From NCBI RefSeq assembly GCF_000708265.2, contig NZ_JCKI01000007.1, forward strand, positions 124,001 through 188,000: a stretch of 64,000 bases of DNA, given 5' to 3'. The translations under genes and the position numbers were made by a program. The DNA is from Pedobacter sp. R20-19. Lineage in GTDB: Bacteria; Bacteroidota; Bacteroidia; Sphingobacteriales; Sphingobacteriaceae. The first letter of the stretch is position 1, and the number at the start of each line of letters is the position of its first letter. The notes under the pieces are model-generated. The model saw nothing but the letters and a program-made list of their open reading frames with translations. It did not search any database and had not been told where the DNA came from. Of this stretch, positions 27,241-37,760 are shown in pieces.

Positions 27241-28182
27241 TTACTTCCCTTTTTCCAACTTATAATCTTTATGTACAATAAGGAAACTCGCCCGCTCCTC
27301 TTTTTTAAACGGATAGTCCCAATTTCCCTGATAGGTGATTTTAGTAGGTAATTTATCTTCACCAAAATAGCCCATTTCAATATTCATCTGTACATTAAAA
27401 TCAAATAACATATTGCCATACTTCATATCGACATATCTTCCAAGAATATTAAAATTCCGCTTATCAAATATGGTAACCAGTTCTTTGATCATGATACCAT
27501 CCTTGGTCCAGCTACTTAAATCTGGTTTTACTGAAACTTTAAAACGATACACCGGAATAGAATCCAGGTAAGTACCACTGGTGAAAGCATAATCATAATA
27601 CTGACGCATATTTGCAGTAAAAATTTCAGTTTTACTTCCAATAAAAGGTACTTTAACGGGCCTGCCAGGGTTAAAGATCAGGGTTTTCAACTTGTCTTTA
27701 TAACCTTCATTAGTTCCTCCTTTACCATCGCCTGTTGGCGCATTTGGTACGAAGTCGGTATTATAGGCATTCATAAAAATGTAATCAAACATCTCAACGG
27801 TATACAACTGATACTTTCCGTTTTTCTTGTAAACCTTGCCAGTATCCTGCTTCACCAGGTATTCCATTTTGTAAGGGCCGCTATTGTTGTGTTTAATTTT
27901 ACGATAAATCTTTCCGTCAACCTTATTTTTCTTATCATAAGTGTAAATCCTATTTTCAGCAATGAAACTATAACGTTTCATGTTTCTAAAGGATTGATAA
28001 AATGACGTATCATTGATTACCTTATTAATGAACGTTTCAATATTCAGCTTTTCGGCTTTAATATTAACGGTAGAATCCAGCGTAATGGTTTTAATCGTAT
28101 CAGGATTGAAACGAGGAATTTCCTGTGTAAAACCTGTAAAATAGAATGCGGTAATCACCAGGATTAAAAATATTTTCTTCAT
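27241..28182 (-). CDS. Uncharacterised exported protein
   Basis: This 313-residue protein has a clear signal peptide (MKKIFLILVITAFYFTGFTQ); the start at 28182 is preferred to the ATG at 28230 for that reason. The mature part is beta-rich, with IYRKIKHNNSGPYKMEYLVK, NPGRPVKVPFIGSKTEIF and NILGRYVDMKYGNMLFDFN. It resembles the envelope proteins of Bacteroidota that recall outer-membrane lipoprotein carrier folds, but I do not recognise a named family. No catalytic motif is evident. It is internal to the minus-strand run between the M20 amidohydrolase and the serine hydrolase. Confidence 0.7.
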   Translation of the reverse strand: MKKIFLILVITAFYFTGFTQEIPRFNPDTIKTITLDSTVNIKAEKLNIETFINKVINDTSFYQSFRNMKRYSFIAENRIYTYDKKNKVDGKIYRKIKHNNSGPYKMEYLVKQDTGKVYKKNGKYQLYTVEMFDYIFMNAYNTDFVPNAPTGDGKGGTNEGYKDKLKTLIFNPGRPVKVPFIGSKTEIFTANMRQYYDYAFTSGTYLDSIPVYRFKVSVKPDLSSWTKDGIMIKELVTIFDKRNFNILGRYVDMKYGNMLFDFNVQMNIEMGYFGEDKLPTKITYQGNWDYPFKKEERASFLIVHKDYKLEKGK

Positions 28183-28251
28183 GCTTGTGTTGCTTGGCAA
28201 AAACGATGCCTTAATTAATTTAAGAAACATTAATTAAAGGCGACATTTAAT

Positions 28252-29436
28252 TTAGTTGCCTAGTTGTTTTAATGCAATGTATGCCATTAATCCCGTAGAA
28301 ATTTTCAAGGCATCTTCATCGATATCAAATTTTGGAGTATGCACAGAATATTGCGTATCCTTGGCGACATTTCCTGTACCTAAACGGTAAAAGCAGGCAT
28401 CTGTTATCTGTGAATAGAATGAAAAATCTTCTGCAGCCATCCAGATATCCAAATCAACAACATTTTCTTTGCCTAAAAAATCTTCAGCAAAAGATTTAGC
28501 ATTTGCGGTTAGCTTTTCCTCATTAATTAAAAACGGATAACCCTTGTGGATATCGAAATCACAGCTTCCCCCCATGCTTTCGGCAATACCTTCAGCCATT
28601 TTTTTCATGCGTACGTGCGCCTCAGCTCTCCACTCCTCATCAAGGGTTCTGAATGTACCTTCAATTTTAACATCGTTCGGGATAATATTTGTAGCACCAT
28701 TGGCTGTTACCTTACCAAAGGATAAAACAGAAGGTATCCGTGGATCTGCATTACGACTTACGATTTGTTGCAGCGCAATAATGATATGTGAGGCAATAAC
28801 CACCGGATCGATATTTTGATGTGGCTGAGCACCGTGTCCGCCTTTTCCGGTTACGGTAACATATAACTCATCAGTTGATGCCATGTAAATTCCCGATCGG
28901 AAACCTACCTTGCCAGCATCTATTAAAGGCATTACATGCTGACCAACAATATAAGCTGGTTTTGGGTTTTCCAGAACACCTTCCTTAATCATGATACTTG
29001 CTCCTCCTGGAAGCAATTCTTCTGCAGGCTGAAAGATAAACTTAATGGTACCGGCAAATTCACTTTTCAGTTGATTTAAAATATATGCAGTTCCTAAAAG
29101 GGATGAAGTATGTACATCATGTCCACAGGCATGCATCACGCCGGGATTTTTAGAGGCATAAGGTTTATCACTTACTTCTGTAATTGGCAAGGCATCCATA
29201 TCACCACGCAAAGCAATTACCTGATCAGATGGCAAATCTCCTTTTAACAAGGCCACAACACCTGTATTGGCACAACTGGTAAACTCAATTCCCCATTGTG
29301 TTAACTTGTCTTTAACGAATGCAGCGGTTTCAAATTCATGGTAAGACAATTCTGGGTTTGCATGTAAATGCTGACGATAGCCTACTACATCATCAAAAAT
29401 GGTTGCCGCTAAATTCTTAATTTTATCTTTGATCAT
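28252..29436 (-). CDS. Cytoplasmic M20 family amidohydrolase
   Basis: This is a 394-residue M20D amidohydrolase without a signal peptide. Metal and catalytic residues are visible in VMHACGHDVHTSS, FIFQPAEELLPGG, WMAAEDFSFYS and SVHTPKFDID. The lid domain contains GKGGHGAQPHQNIDPV. It probably hydrolyses N-acyl amino acids or dipeptide-like amides in the cytoplasm, as a paralogue of the exported enzyme at 17231-18535. Its start overlaps the end of the SPOR gene by 14 bp, which suggests coupling. Confidence 0.92.
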   Translation of the reverse strand: MIKDKIKNLAATIFDDVVGYRQHLHANPELSYHEFETAAFVKDKLTQWGIEFTSCANTGVVALLKGDLPSDQVIALRGDMDALPITEVSDKPYASKNPGVMHACGHDVHTSSLLGTAYILNQLKSEFAGTIKFIFQPAEELLPGGASIMIKEGVLENPKPAYIVGQHVMPLIDAGKVGFRSGIYMASTDELYVTVTGKGGHGAQPHQNIDPVVIASHIIIALQQIVSRNADPRIPSVLSFGKVTANGATNIIPNDVKIEGTFRTLDEEWRAEAHVRMKKMAEGIAESMGGSCDFDIHKGYPFLINEEKLTANAKSFAEDFLGKENVVDLDIWMAAEDFSFYSQITDACFYRLGTGNVAKDTQYSVHTPKFDIDEDALKISTGLMAYIALKQLGN

Positions 29437-29863
29437 CAGTAGTCATATCTAATTGTGGTGCATTAATTTTTTCCCTAAAAATAAATAATGTTGGGAAGGT
29501 TGGTCTGATTTCGCTTATTAATCGCTGGGCTTCTAATCTTGTTCTAAAATCGCCAACCCGAACATAATAGTTTGGTTCTTTATAAATCAGGTAAGTATTT
29601 AGCCTTGGATATAATGTTTTAAAGCGTGCCTGTTGATTAAAAACCTCTCGCCGATCGGAACCATAGAAAATTTGAACACGGTATCCATATGATGAAACAA
29701 TAGGTTTCCCGGTTTTTACCTCACCTGATGTCCGGTATACATCTACTCTTTTGGCAATCAAACTATCAATTAAGGGATCTTTTATAACTATAACCTCTCC
29801 CTTTTGAGCAAAAGCGATATTGAAAAAAAAGAAACTGAAGATTAGTGTATAAAATATTTTCAT
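29423..29863 (-). CDS. Exported SPOR-domain protein
   Basis: This is a 146-residue protein with a signal peptide ending at NIAFAQ (start at 29863 chosen; ATG 29935 would add a leader with no signal character and lie within the palindrome). Residues 58-130 form a SPOR domain (YGYRVQIFYGSDRREVFNQ through YVRVGDFRTRLEAQRLISEI), which binds denuded glycan strands of septal peptidoglycan. It is the first gene of the likely five-gene minus-strand run. The 5' leader contains the strong hairpin at 29904-29939. Confidence 0.85.
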   Translation of the reverse strand: MKIFYTLIFSFFFFNIAFAQKGEVIVIKDPLIDSLIAKRVDVYRTSGEVKTGKPIVSSYGYRVQIFYGSDRREVFNQQARFKTLYPRLNTYLIYKEPNYYVRVGDFRTRLEAQRLISEIRPTFPTLFIFREKINAPQLDMTTDDQR

Positions 29864-29903
29864 GATGATATGACAGTAGACAAACGAAAATTGTTTTAAA
29901 AAC

Positions 29904-29939
29904 AAGAATGCCGAATTCCCCGCAAAATTCGGCATTCTT
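29904..29939 (-). terminator. Terminator-like hairpin in the leader of the SPOR operon
   Basis: A perfect 14-bp stem, AAGAATGCCGAATT (29904-29917) with AATTCGGCATTCTT (29926-29939), has an 8-nt loop and is followed on the minus strand by GTTTTT. It lies between divergent genes, 41 nt upstream of the SPOR start, so it does not end any known gene; attenuation of the downstream operon is possible. Confidence 0.6.
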
Positions 29940-30141
29940 TATGGGTTGTGCAAATGGTAGTTTTCAAGAGAAATTCATTTGGAATTTCTTAAGTTTTTAA
30001 TGCTGAAATGCAGAATATTTCCTGTTATTAAATTGCATTTCTTAAAAAATGTTAAAACATATAGGAATTATCGATAGAAACCGTTCATCTACCGATATTT
30101 TAATTGGAATAGTTGGCAGGCTGTTAAATTTATTGCCAATT

Positions 30142-32916
30142 ATGATTAGAAAAATACTCTTTCCCTTTGCATTTACTTTTATTTTCCTACATTTTGCCCA
30201 TGCACAGCAACGGCTTCAAAGCGACATAAAAATAAATGGCTTTTACACGACCACTTTAGATGTGGTTTTGGATTCGCTGATCAGACAGCATCAGTTGAAA
30301 ATTATATTTGATCGCAATCTGGCCGAAAAAAAACTCATCTCAGAGCGCTTTAATGATGTCCCCCTTAAATTAGCCTTAAAAACCTTATGTAAGTCGGCAG
30401 AATTAAATTACTGGGTAGAATCTAGCGGAACCATTTATGTTGTGCGCACACCAGATGAAGTAAGAAGTTTGCAAAGATCAGAGCTGAACAAGCAAAAAAC
30501 TGCTAGCCAAATTTTGAAAACCGTTACTACCGAAAAAATTGACACGATCAAAAGGGGCGGAAAAGTCAGCCAAAAAGCCTTTAAACTTACAGGTCAGGTG
30601 ATAGACCAGATGAATGGCGAATCGCTACCAGGAGCTGTTGTACATATCGAAAATACAACCATAAGGGCCACTACTAATGCTGATGGTTTTTTCACCCTGA
30701 ATAATATCCCGGCAGATACCTGTGTCATTTCAACTTCTTATGTAGGTTATTTAACAGACAGGCGTGCTTTAACCTCAATTGATCCGAACAAAATCTTAAT
30801 CCTTAGTTTAACCATTACCAGAAATAACCTGGAGGAGATCACCATTAAAGGCAACAAAAATGATGGCATTATGAGTACAGATAAGCGCAAAGTAAGTGTT
30901 TTGCAAATATCACCAGCCAAACTTGCCGAACTTCCTAATTTAGGAGAAAAAGATATTTTACGCTCTTTTCAGTTAATGCCTGGGGTAAGTGCGAGTAATG
31001 AATCATCGTCAGGAGCTTATGTACGTGGAGGCACCCCCGATCAGAACTTAGTATTATTTGATGGCTTCACTGTGTATCAGGTAGATCACCTTTATGGATT
31101 TTTCAGTGCCTTTAACAGTAATGCCATAAAAGACGTACAACTTTTTAAGGGTGGCTTTTCAGCTAAATACGGTGGTCGTTTATCTAGTGTTACAGAAATT
31201 ACAGGTAAAGAAGGAACCAAAAAAGATTGGAATGTAGGCGGTGATTTAAGTTTACTTTCTGCTAACATTTACTTTGAAACACCAGTTAAAAAGAATGGAT
31301 CATTTTTATTTGCGGCCCGTAAATCATATCAGGGACCGCTTTATAACAAAATATTTAGTCAGTTTAACAAAACAAGCGAAGTAACCACTGGTATGGGCGG
31401 TGGCAGAGGTTTTGGTGGTAGTGCGCAGGCAGCAACTACGCCAACTTCTTTTTTCTATGATTTAAATGCAAAATATACAGTTAACGTAGGTAAAAAAGAC
31501 TTGCTGGCTTTGAGCGTTTACCAGGGTGATGACGATACTGATAACAGCAGAACCATTAGCATACCATCGTTTATTAGTACAAGCAGTTCATCGATCAGTC
31601 CAACCATTACAGATAAAACAACTTACGGCAATTTAGGATCAAGCCTGAAATGGTCTAGGAGATGGAACAGTGATTTATATTCCAATACATTAGTCAGCTA
31701 TTCCAGCTACCACAGCGATAGAAACCGAACCAACACCATCGGTGTAACGAATGCTGATGGAACTGAAACCGAAGTGAGTACCGGCACCATTGAGCGCAAC
31801 CGACTGAAAGACTGGAGTTTCAAATCGGATTGGGAATATCAGATTAACAATAAAGTGAAGTTTTTATTTGGCGCTTATGGATCTGCACAAAATGTAGTTT
31901 ACAAATACAGTCAGAACGATACCAGCACCTTGATTGATCAATCTAAAGACGCTAAAACCGCCACCGCTTATGCAGAAGGTGAATTTAGTCCGTGGGAAAA
32001 GCTACAGTTTAAGGGTGGTGTTCGTGAAACTTATTATTCCCCTACCGGAAAAACATATTTTGAGCCACGTTTTTCAGGAACATACACTTTAACAGATCGC
32101 TTCACATTAAAAGCGGCCACAGGTAAATTCTATCAGTTTATTAACCGCGTTGTGCGTGAGGATATCCTTTCAGGCAGCCGGGATTTCTGGGTATTAGCCA
32201 ATGGAACAAGTATTCCGGTTGGAAGCGCAAACCATTATATAGCGGGCTTCAGTTATGAAACCGATAAATACTTATTCGATGTTGAAGGCTATTATAAAAC
32301 GCTGAATGGCTTAACTGAATACTCACAACGCTTAACTGGCAATCTCATGTCTTCTACTTTAGAAGAACATTTTTATAACGGCCGTGGCTATACTTCCGGA
32401 ATTGAATTTCTGGTGCAAAAGAAAGCTGGAAGATATACCGGTTGGATCAGTTATACGATGGCCATTGCCCGCAATCAGTTTGATGATTATGGTGCAAGTT
32501 ATTACTCTGCCAATCAGGATGCCCGTAATGAATTTAAATCTGTTAACATGTACAAGCTTGGCAACTGGACATTCTCTGCCACCTGGATTTTTGCAACAGG
32601 CAAACCTTACACTGCACCAATAGCCAGTTATACGTTTGATAACGCCAGCGGAAACAATCAAACCTATTTAACCATCAGCGGAAAAAATACAGAAAGAATG
32701 CCAGCCTATCACCGCTTAGACCTTGCAGCAACACTGGATTTAATTAAAATCGACAATAGAAAAACAGGCAGTATCAGTTTCTCTCTCTTTAATGTGTACA
32801 ACAGAACCAATGTTTGGTATAAGGAATATACCATTTACAACAATCAGGTCATTACTACAAATGTAAATTATCTGGGCTTTACACCTAACATTACCTTCAG
32901 CTTAAAATGGAAATAA
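30142..32916 (+). CDS. TonB-dependent receptor with N-terminal STN domain
   Basis: This 924-residue outer-membrane receptor has a signal peptide ending at FAHAQQ (start at 30142; the ATG at 30049 would precede it by 31 non-signal residues). An STN (secretin/TonB short N-terminal) domain at about residues 45-105 is followed by a CarboxypepD_reg-like domain at about 150-235, a plug (PGVSASNESSSGAYVRGGTPDQN, broken here as SSGAYVRGGTPDQNLVLFDG) and a 22-strand barrel. STN domains usually talk to a FecR-type anti-sigma factor, but none lies nearby. The following lipoprotein gene overlaps by 10 bp, so both form one unit. Substrate unknown. Confidence 0.92.
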   Translation: MIRKILFPFAFTFIFLHFAHAQQRLQSDIKINGFYTTTLDVVLDSLIRQHQLKIIFDRNLAEKKLISERFNDVPLKLALKTLCKSAELNYWVESSGTIYVVRTPDEVRSLQRSELNKQKTASQILKTVTTEKIDTIKRGGKVSQKAFKLTGQVIDQMNGESLPGAVVHIENTTIRATTNADGFFTLNNIPADTCVISTSYVGYLTDRRALTSIDPNKILILSLTITRNNLEEITIKGNKNDGIMSTDKRKVSVLQISPAKLAELPNLGEKDILRSFQLMPGVSASNESSSGAYVRGGTPDQNLVLFDGFTVYQVDHLYGFFSAFNSNAIKDVQLFKGGFSAKYGGRLSSVTEITGKEGTKKDWNVGGDLSLLSANIYFETPVKKNGSFLFAARKSYQGPLYNKIFSQFNKTSEVTTGMGGGRGFGGSAQAATTPTSFFYDLNAKYTVNVGKKDLLALSVYQGDDDTDNSRTISIPSFISTSSSSISPTITDKTTYGNLGSSLKWSRRWNSDLYSNTLVSYSSYHSDRNRTNTIGVTNADGTETEVSTGTIERNRLKDWSFKSDWEYQINNKVKFLFGAYGSAQNVVYKYSQNDTSTLIDQSKDAKTATAYAEGEFSPWEKLQFKGGVRETYYSPTGKTYFEPRFSGTYTLTDRFTLKAATGKFYQFINRVVREDILSGSRDFWVLANGTSIPVGSANHYIAGFSYETDKYLFDVEGYYKTLNGLTEYSQRLTGNLMSSTLEEHFYNGRGYTSGIEFLVQKKAGRYTGWISYTMAIARNQFDDYGASYYSANQDARNEFKSVNMYKLGNWTFSATWIFATGKPYTAPIASYTFDNASGNNQTYLTISGKNTERMPAYHRLDLAATLDLIKIDNRKTGSISFSLFNVYNRTNVWYKEYTIYNNQVITTNVNYLGFTPNITFSLKWK

Positions 32917-33719
32917 CAACTACTCTAAAAAAAATATTCTTCTATCTGGTTCTTGTAATTGTTTCGTCTTCCTGTAAAAAGGATGGCGGAGACAATGCCA
33001 TAGCAGATGGTCCGGTAATAGAATCTTACCTCACCAATGGGAAAGCGGTAAGCCTTAAAGTATACGAGCAAAAAGGACTGCTGGATACGGCGAAGTACGG
33101 TGCCGCCATTTCAGGATTAGCGATCACCTTTAATAATGGCGTTAAGAATATAACACTCCAGGAATCTTCTAAAGGTACTTACACCAGCTCAGAAACGGAT
33201 TTGATCATTGCAGGCAATACCTGTTCCTTTAATTTCGCTTATAATGGAAAAACAACATCAGGAGAAACTTCAGTTCCAAGCACACCGGTTTCTTTTACAG
33301 CTTCCGCTCTTCAGCAGGGCGTACCTAATCCTGATCCGGACTCGACTTCAACAACTTTTGTACCTGTTGATTTTTCGTGGAATAACAATGAGAAAGGCTA
33401 TTACCTGATGGTTTTTGAAAATCACGATAAAACACCCAACAGGATAGGAAGTGGTTTTGGCCGCCGTAATGGGTATCAAGACAGAGAAGAATATTTGGGT
33501 CAGGTTTCTACCTACAAAACGCAAAGCAGAAGTTTTGAATTTTCTGGTTATTACAATGTTTACCTGTACCACATTAATATAGAATACAATAACATTGTGA
33601 ACAGCAGTTCTACCAGCTCATTGAATTTAACAAATCCGCCAACCAATATTAAAAATGGTTTAGGGATATTTACCGCAATGAGCAGATCATCGTTAGTGTT
33701 ATATGTTTATGAGCAATAA
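32907..33719 (+). CDS. DUF4249-type lipoprotein paired with the TonB-dependent receptor
   Basis: This 270-residue surface lipoprotein has its lipobox at VSSSCKK (Cys near residue 23). The body is an all-beta DUF4249-like domain (GPVIESYLTNGKAV, then LQESSKGTYTSSETDLIIAG). These proteins are regularly encoded after STN-type TonB receptors in Bacteroidota and are thought to be their surface-exposed partners, as SusD is for SusC. The start overlaps the receptor stop by 10 bp, so translation is coupled. A strong bidirectional terminator follows. Confidence 0.82.
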   Translation: MEITTTLKKIFFYLVLVIVSSSCKKDGGDNAIADGPVIESYLTNGKAVSLKVYEQKGLLDTAKYGAAISGLAITFNNGVKNITLQESSKGTYTSSETDLIIAGNTCSFNFAYNGKTTSGETSVPSTPVSFTASALQQGVPNPDPDSTSTTFVPVDFSWNNNEKGYYLMVFENHDKTPNRIGSGFGRRNGYQDREEYLGQVSTYKTQSRSFEFSGYYNVYLYHINIEYNNIVNSSSTSSLNLTNPPTNIKNGLGIFTAMSRSSLVLYVYEQ

Positions 33720-33742
33720 AACTTTAGAGTAGCTCTATAAAT

Positions 33743-33781
33743 AAAAAGCGGCAATTTTCGTAACAAAAATTGCCGCTTTTT
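33743..33781. terminator. Bidirectional terminator between convergent genes
   Basis: A perfect 16-bp stem, AAAAAGCGGCAATTTT (33743-33758) with its complement at 33766-33781, has a 7-nt loop and T/A tracts on both ends. It serves the DUF4249-type gene (ends 33719) and the PEGA-type lipoprotein gene (ends 33802). Confidence 0.9.
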
Positions 33782-33801
33782 ATGAATGATATTTATTTCT
33801 A

Positions 33802-34173
33802 TTATTTTTTAGGATCCAACTTTAATTCATAAACCTTAGGATCATATTTCATCATGGCGCCAGTAGCGGCATCAACTCCCCAACCAATCAGCCCAAATAA
33901 ATTTAATACTGCAACAGGATTGAATGCTGGCGTTGGCTGAAAGGTTTTGGTTTCATAACAATCAAGTTTTAAGCTAACCATTGGCCCTGAAAATCCTTTT
34001 TTCAATGGAACTGCCATTGGTGTAACACCTACTTTAACACCATCAACTTCAATATCAGCAGCTGGGGGGGTAGAATTAATCTGAACGTTTTGTTTTGTTC
34101 CGGTGAAGATGGTTGCGCAGCTCGAAAGCAGCAATGTTGCCGAGATGGCAACAAGGGTAAATACTTTTTTCAT
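33802..34173 (-). CDS. Small PEGA-like lipoprotein
   Basis: This is a 123-residue lipoprotein with lipobox LLLSSCATI (Cys about residue 19). The mature part has a PEGA-type motif: NVQINSTPPAADIEVDGVKV then GVTPMAVPLKKG, a small beta domain common in surface lipoproteins. The segment NLFGLIGWGVDAATGAMMKY is a glycine-rich turn conserved in this kind of protein. Function is unknown. A GT dinucleotide tract lies immediately upstream of the start codon. Confidence 0.78.
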   Translation of the reverse strand: MKKVFTLVAISATLLLSSCATIFTGTKQNVQINSTPPAADIEVDGVKVGVTPMAVPLKKGFSGPMVSLKLDCYETKTFQPTPAFNPVAVLNLFGLIGWGVDAATGAMMKYDPKVYELKLDPKK

Positions 34174-34175
34174 TT

Positions 34176-34195
34176 TGTGTGTGTGTGTTGTGTGT
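34176..34195. repeat. GT dinucleotide tract next to a start codon
   Basis: TGTGTGTGTGTGT at 34176-34188 and GTGTGT at 34190-34195 lie 3 nt upstream of the start codon of the lipoprotein on the minus strand (read as CA repeats in its leader). Such tracts can slip during replication. Confidence 0.6.
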
Positions 34196-34404
34196 CCCTA
34201 CTCTTATGGCTTTTCAGTTCCGCCCTGTTTACGGTTCAGCTCCGCTTTTATATTAACAGCATAAAGAAGTTGCCTACCAACTTCGAAATTGATCAATAGC
34301 TTGTAAATACGTTTAAGGATTGTGTTGATTAGAACAAGTAGATGAGTTAAAGTCTACGTCAATAAATATAGTATTAAATCTGAGCATTAAAAACCTATTT
34401 GTAC

Positions 34405-34433
34405 AAAAAAGGCCTTGACGAAAGTCAAGGCCT
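34405..34433 (-). terminator. Rho-independent terminator of secA
   Basis: A perfect 10-bp stem, AGGCCTTGAC (34410-34419) with GTCAAGGCCT (34424-34433), has a 4-nt loop and is followed on the minus strand by TTTTTT. It begins 25 nt after the secA stop codon. Confidence 0.92.
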
Positions 34434-34457
34434 CAATAATGTGCTATATAATTTATC

Positions 34458-37400
34458 TTACAAATTTGCGCCGTGGCAGTTTTTGTATTTTTTACCACTT
34501 CCGCAAGGGCACAGTTCATTTCTGCCTACTGTTGCTTCTTTACGGATAGGTTGTTGTGGAACAGCTTCACGGGTATCACCAAATTCAATGCCTGGTTCTT
34601 CTCTGCCAAACTCTTGTTTGGTGGTTTGTAACTTAGGTTGTTTTACTGGTGCTGGTGCTTCTCTCAAGTCTTCAGCTTCTTGCTGAACCGGGATACCACC
34701 TTTATATAAGAAACTTACAACCTCTTTGTTTACTGCATTAAGCATGTTTTTGAATAGGTTAAAAGCTTCCATTTTATAGATTACCAATGGATCTTTCTGC
34801 TCATACACTGCATTTTGAACTGATTGTTTCAAATCATCCATTTCACGTAAGTGCTCTTTCCAGCTGTCATCAATTAAGGCCAGAACGATTGTTTTCTCGA
34901 ATGAACGAACAATCTCTTTTCCTTTATTATCGATAGCTTTCTTCAAATCTACAGCAACCTGAATCCCACGAATACCATCTGTGAATGGAACAACAATTTG
35001 CTCAATATGCTCACCACGCTCTTCGTAAACCTGGGTTAAAACAGGTAAAGACTGCTGAATTACTGCTTCTGATTTACGGGCATAGAAAGCCTCTGCTTCA
35101 TCAAATAGTTTTTCAGTAAGCTGCGCAATATTGGTTGATGCAAATTCTTTCTCGGTAATGGCGGTATCTAAAGAGAAGTTTTTAATTACTTCCAGTTTAA
35201 AACCGTCATAGTTAGCTTCTTCTTTGTATTCTGTTACAATATCTTCAGCAACATCGAAAACCATGTTGTTCATATCCACGTCTAAACGTTCGCCAAATAA
35301 AGCATTTTTACGTTTAGCATAAATTACAGTACGTTGAGAGTTCATCACATCATCGTACTCCAATAAACGTTTACGAATACCAAAGTTATTTTCTTCTACT
35401 TTTTTCTGAGCACGCTCAATAGATTTGGTAATCATCGAATGTTGAATTACTTCACCATCTTCAATACCCATCCGCACCATAATACCAGAGATTCTTTCAG
35501 AACCAAATAAACGCATTAAGTTATCTTCAAGGGAAACGAAGAACTGTGAAGAACCCGGATCACCCTGACGACCAGCACGACCGCGTAACTGCCTGTCAAC
35601 ACGACGCGATTCATGGCGCTCGGTACCCACAATGGCTAAACCGCCTGCTTCTTTCACACCTGCACCTAATTTAATATCCGTACCACGACCAGCCATGTTG
35701 GTTGCAATGGTAACTGTTCCTGCCTGACCAGCTTCGGCAACAATATCTGCCTCCCTCTGGTGCATTTTAGCATTTAATACATTGTGTTTAATTCCACGAA
35801 GTTTAAGCATACGACTTAACAATTCCGAAATCTCAACTGAAGTTGTACCAACTAATACCGGACGACCAGCCTGTGTTAACTTCACAATTTCATCGGCAAC
35901 TGCATTGTACTTTTCACGAACCGTACGGTAAACATAATCCTGATGATCTTGTCTGGAAATATTTCTGTTTGTTGGAATTTCAACAACATCCAGTTTATAG
36001 ATAGACCAAAACTCACCAGCTTCAGTAGTCGCCGTACCCGTCATACCACAGAGCTTATGATACATACGGAAATAATTTTGCAAAGTTACGGTAGCATAAG
36101 TTTGGGTTGCATCTTCAACCTTAACGTTTTCCTTCGCCTCAATCGCCTGGTGTAATCCGTCAGAATAACGACGGCCATCCATGATACGACCAGTTTGCTC
36201 ATCAACAATTTTGATCTTTCCTTCATCGATGATATATTCTACATCAATTTCGAAAAGGGTATATGCTTTTAACAATTGATTTACAGAGTGAATGCGTTCT
36301 GCTTTCACAGAGTAATCACGCATCAGGGCATCTTTGGTAGATACTTTTTCTTCTAAAGGCAAGTCTGATTTTTCAAGCTCTGCTACTTCTGTACCTACAT
36401 CTGGCAAAACAAAGAAGTGAGGATCTTCACCTGATTGGGTAATTAACTCAATACCTTTTTCTGTTAATTCTACCTGGTTATTTTTTTCATCAATATAGAA
36501 GAACAATTCAGAATCTACCTTAGGCATATTCTTAGATTGATCTGCCATATAGTAGTTTTCTGTTTTTAACAATAAACCACGAACACCACTTTCACTTAAG
36601 AACTTAATTAAAGCTTTGTTTTTTGGCAAACCACGATAAGCACGTAATAGTGCTAAACCACCTTCACCTTCTTCCGTTCCGCTGTTACCTGCATTAATTA
36701 ATTTTTTAGCTTCATTTAAAGCTTGAGAAACATATGCTTTTTGCGCATTTACCAAACGCTCAATGCGTGGTTTTAACTCATAAAATTCATGTTGATCTCC
36801 ATGAGGGATCGGGCCTGAAATAATTAATGGTGTACGGGCATCATCAATTAATACTGAATCGACCTCATCCACCATGGCAAAGTGTTGCTTGCGCTGAACC
36901 AATTGATCTGGAGTTTGCGACATATTGTCACGCAGGTAATCGAAACCGAACTCGTTATTAGTTCCATATGTAATATCTGCAGCATAAGCTTTTCTTCTTT
37001 CTTCAGAGTTTGGCTCATGTTTATCAATACAATCTACACTTAAACCATGAAATTCAAATAAAGGACCATTCCATTCACTATCTCTACGGGCCAGGTAATC
37101 ATTCACAGTTACAATGTGAACACCTTGTCCGGCAAGTGCATTTAAATATGCAGGCAAAGTACTCACTAAGGTTTTACCCTCACCTGTAGCCATTTCGGCA
37201 ATTTTACCACTATGCAGAACAATACCACCTATTAACTGTACATCGTAGTGAACCATGTTCCATACCACTTCAGTTCCGGCAGCATCCCAACGGTTTGCCC
37301 ATTGAGCTTTATCGCCTACAATTTTAACGTTACTTTTGCGTGCGGCATAATCCCTATCAAATTGTGTTGCAGTAACTTCCAGGTAATCATTTTCACTTAA

Positions 37401-37760
37401 ACGGCGTGATGTTTCTTTTACCACGGCAAAAGCTTCTGGAAGAATTTCCAAGAGAACTTTTTCCAATTCAGTATCGCGATCTTTCCCTAAAGCATCAACC
37501 TGATCGTAAATGGCAGTTTTTTGATGAAGATCCAGCGCTTCGCTTTCTGCGTCAGCTTTTAAAGCAGAGATCTTACCATCTATTTCGGTTAAAAAAGCAG
37601 ATATCCTACCTTTAAATTCTATTGTTTTACCACGCAACTCATCGTTGCTGAGCGCTGAAAGTTTGCTGTACTGTTCATTGATTTTAACAACCAATGGCTG
37701 AATAGCCTTAATATCTCTTTCTGATTTACTTCCGAAAACCTTCGCTAAAAATCCTAACAT
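34458..37760 (-). CDS. secA: Preprotein translocase ATPase SecA
   Basis: This 1100-residue SecA drives proteins through SecYEG. The Walker A motif is MATGEGKT near residue 195, and the DEAD-type box [20 protein letters not shown] lies near residue 300. The second nucleotide-binding domain includes [13 protein letters not shown] and [14 protein letters not shown]. The C-terminus carries the zinc-binding SEC-C motif [14 protein letters not shown]. It is longer than the about 900-residue proteobacterial SecA because of insertions (for example around residues 340-400), typical for Bacteroidota. It is monocistronic, with its own terminator. Confidence 0.98.
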   Translation of the reverse strand: MLGFLAKVFGSKSERDIKAIQPLVVKINEQYSKLSALSNDELRGKTIEFKGRISAFLTEIDGKISALKADAESEALDLHQKTAIYDQVDALGKDRDTELEKVLLEILPEAFAVVKETSRRLSENDYLEVTATQFDRDYAARKSNVKIVGDKAQWANRWDAAGTEVVWNMVHYDVQLIGGIVLHSGKIAEMATGEGKTLVSTLPAYLNALAGQGVHIVTVNDYLARRDSEWNGPLFEFHGLSVDCIDKHEPNSEERRKAYAADITYGTNNEFGFDYLRDNMSQTPDQLVQRKQHFAMVDEVDSVLIDDARTPLIISGPIPHGDQHEFYELKPRIERLVNAQKAYVSQALNEAKKLINAGNSGTEEGEGGLALLRAYRGLPKNKALIKFLSESGVRGLLLKTENYYMADQSKNMPKVDSELFFYIDEKNNQVELTEKGIELITQSGEDPHFFVLPDVGTEVAELEKSDLPLEEKVSTKDALMRDYSVKAERIHSVNQLLKAYTLFEIDVEYIIDEGKIKIVDEQTGRIMDGRRYSDGLHQAIEAKENVKVEDATQTYATVTLQNYFRMYHKLCGMTGTATTEAGEFWSIYKLDVVEIPTNRNISRQDHQDYVYRTVREKYNAVADEIVKLTQAGRPVLVGTTSVEISELLSRMLKLRGIKHNVLNAKMHQREADIVAEAGQAGTVTIATNMAGRGTDIKLGAGVKEAGGLAIVGTERHESRRVDRQLRGRAGRQGDPGSSQFFVSLEDNLMRLFGSERISGIMVRMGIEDGEVIQHSMITKSIERAQKKVEENNFGIRKRLLEYDDVMNSQRTVIYAKRKNALFGERLDVDMNNMVFDVAEDIVTEYKEEANYDGFKLEVIKNFSLDTAITEKEFASTNIAQLTEKLFDEAEAFYARKSEAVIQQSLPVLTQVYEERGEHIEQIVVPFTDGIRGIQVAVDLKKAIDNKGKEIVRSFEKTIVLALIDDSWKEHLREMDDLKQSVQNAVYEQKDPLVIYKMEAFNLFKNMLNAVNKEVVSFLYKGGIPVQQEAEDLREAPAPVKQPKLQTTKQEFGREEPGIEFGDTREAVPQQPIRKEATVGRNELCPCGSGKKYKNCHGANL

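Noticed and set aside
27186..27380. N-terminal extension of the beta-lactamase-like gene
   Set aside because: It overlaps the end of the neighbouring gene and hides the signal peptide that begins at 27185.
32359..32661. Minus-strand open frame of 100 codons inside the TonB receptor
   Set aside because: Antisense to a well-supported barrel domain; no start context or family match.
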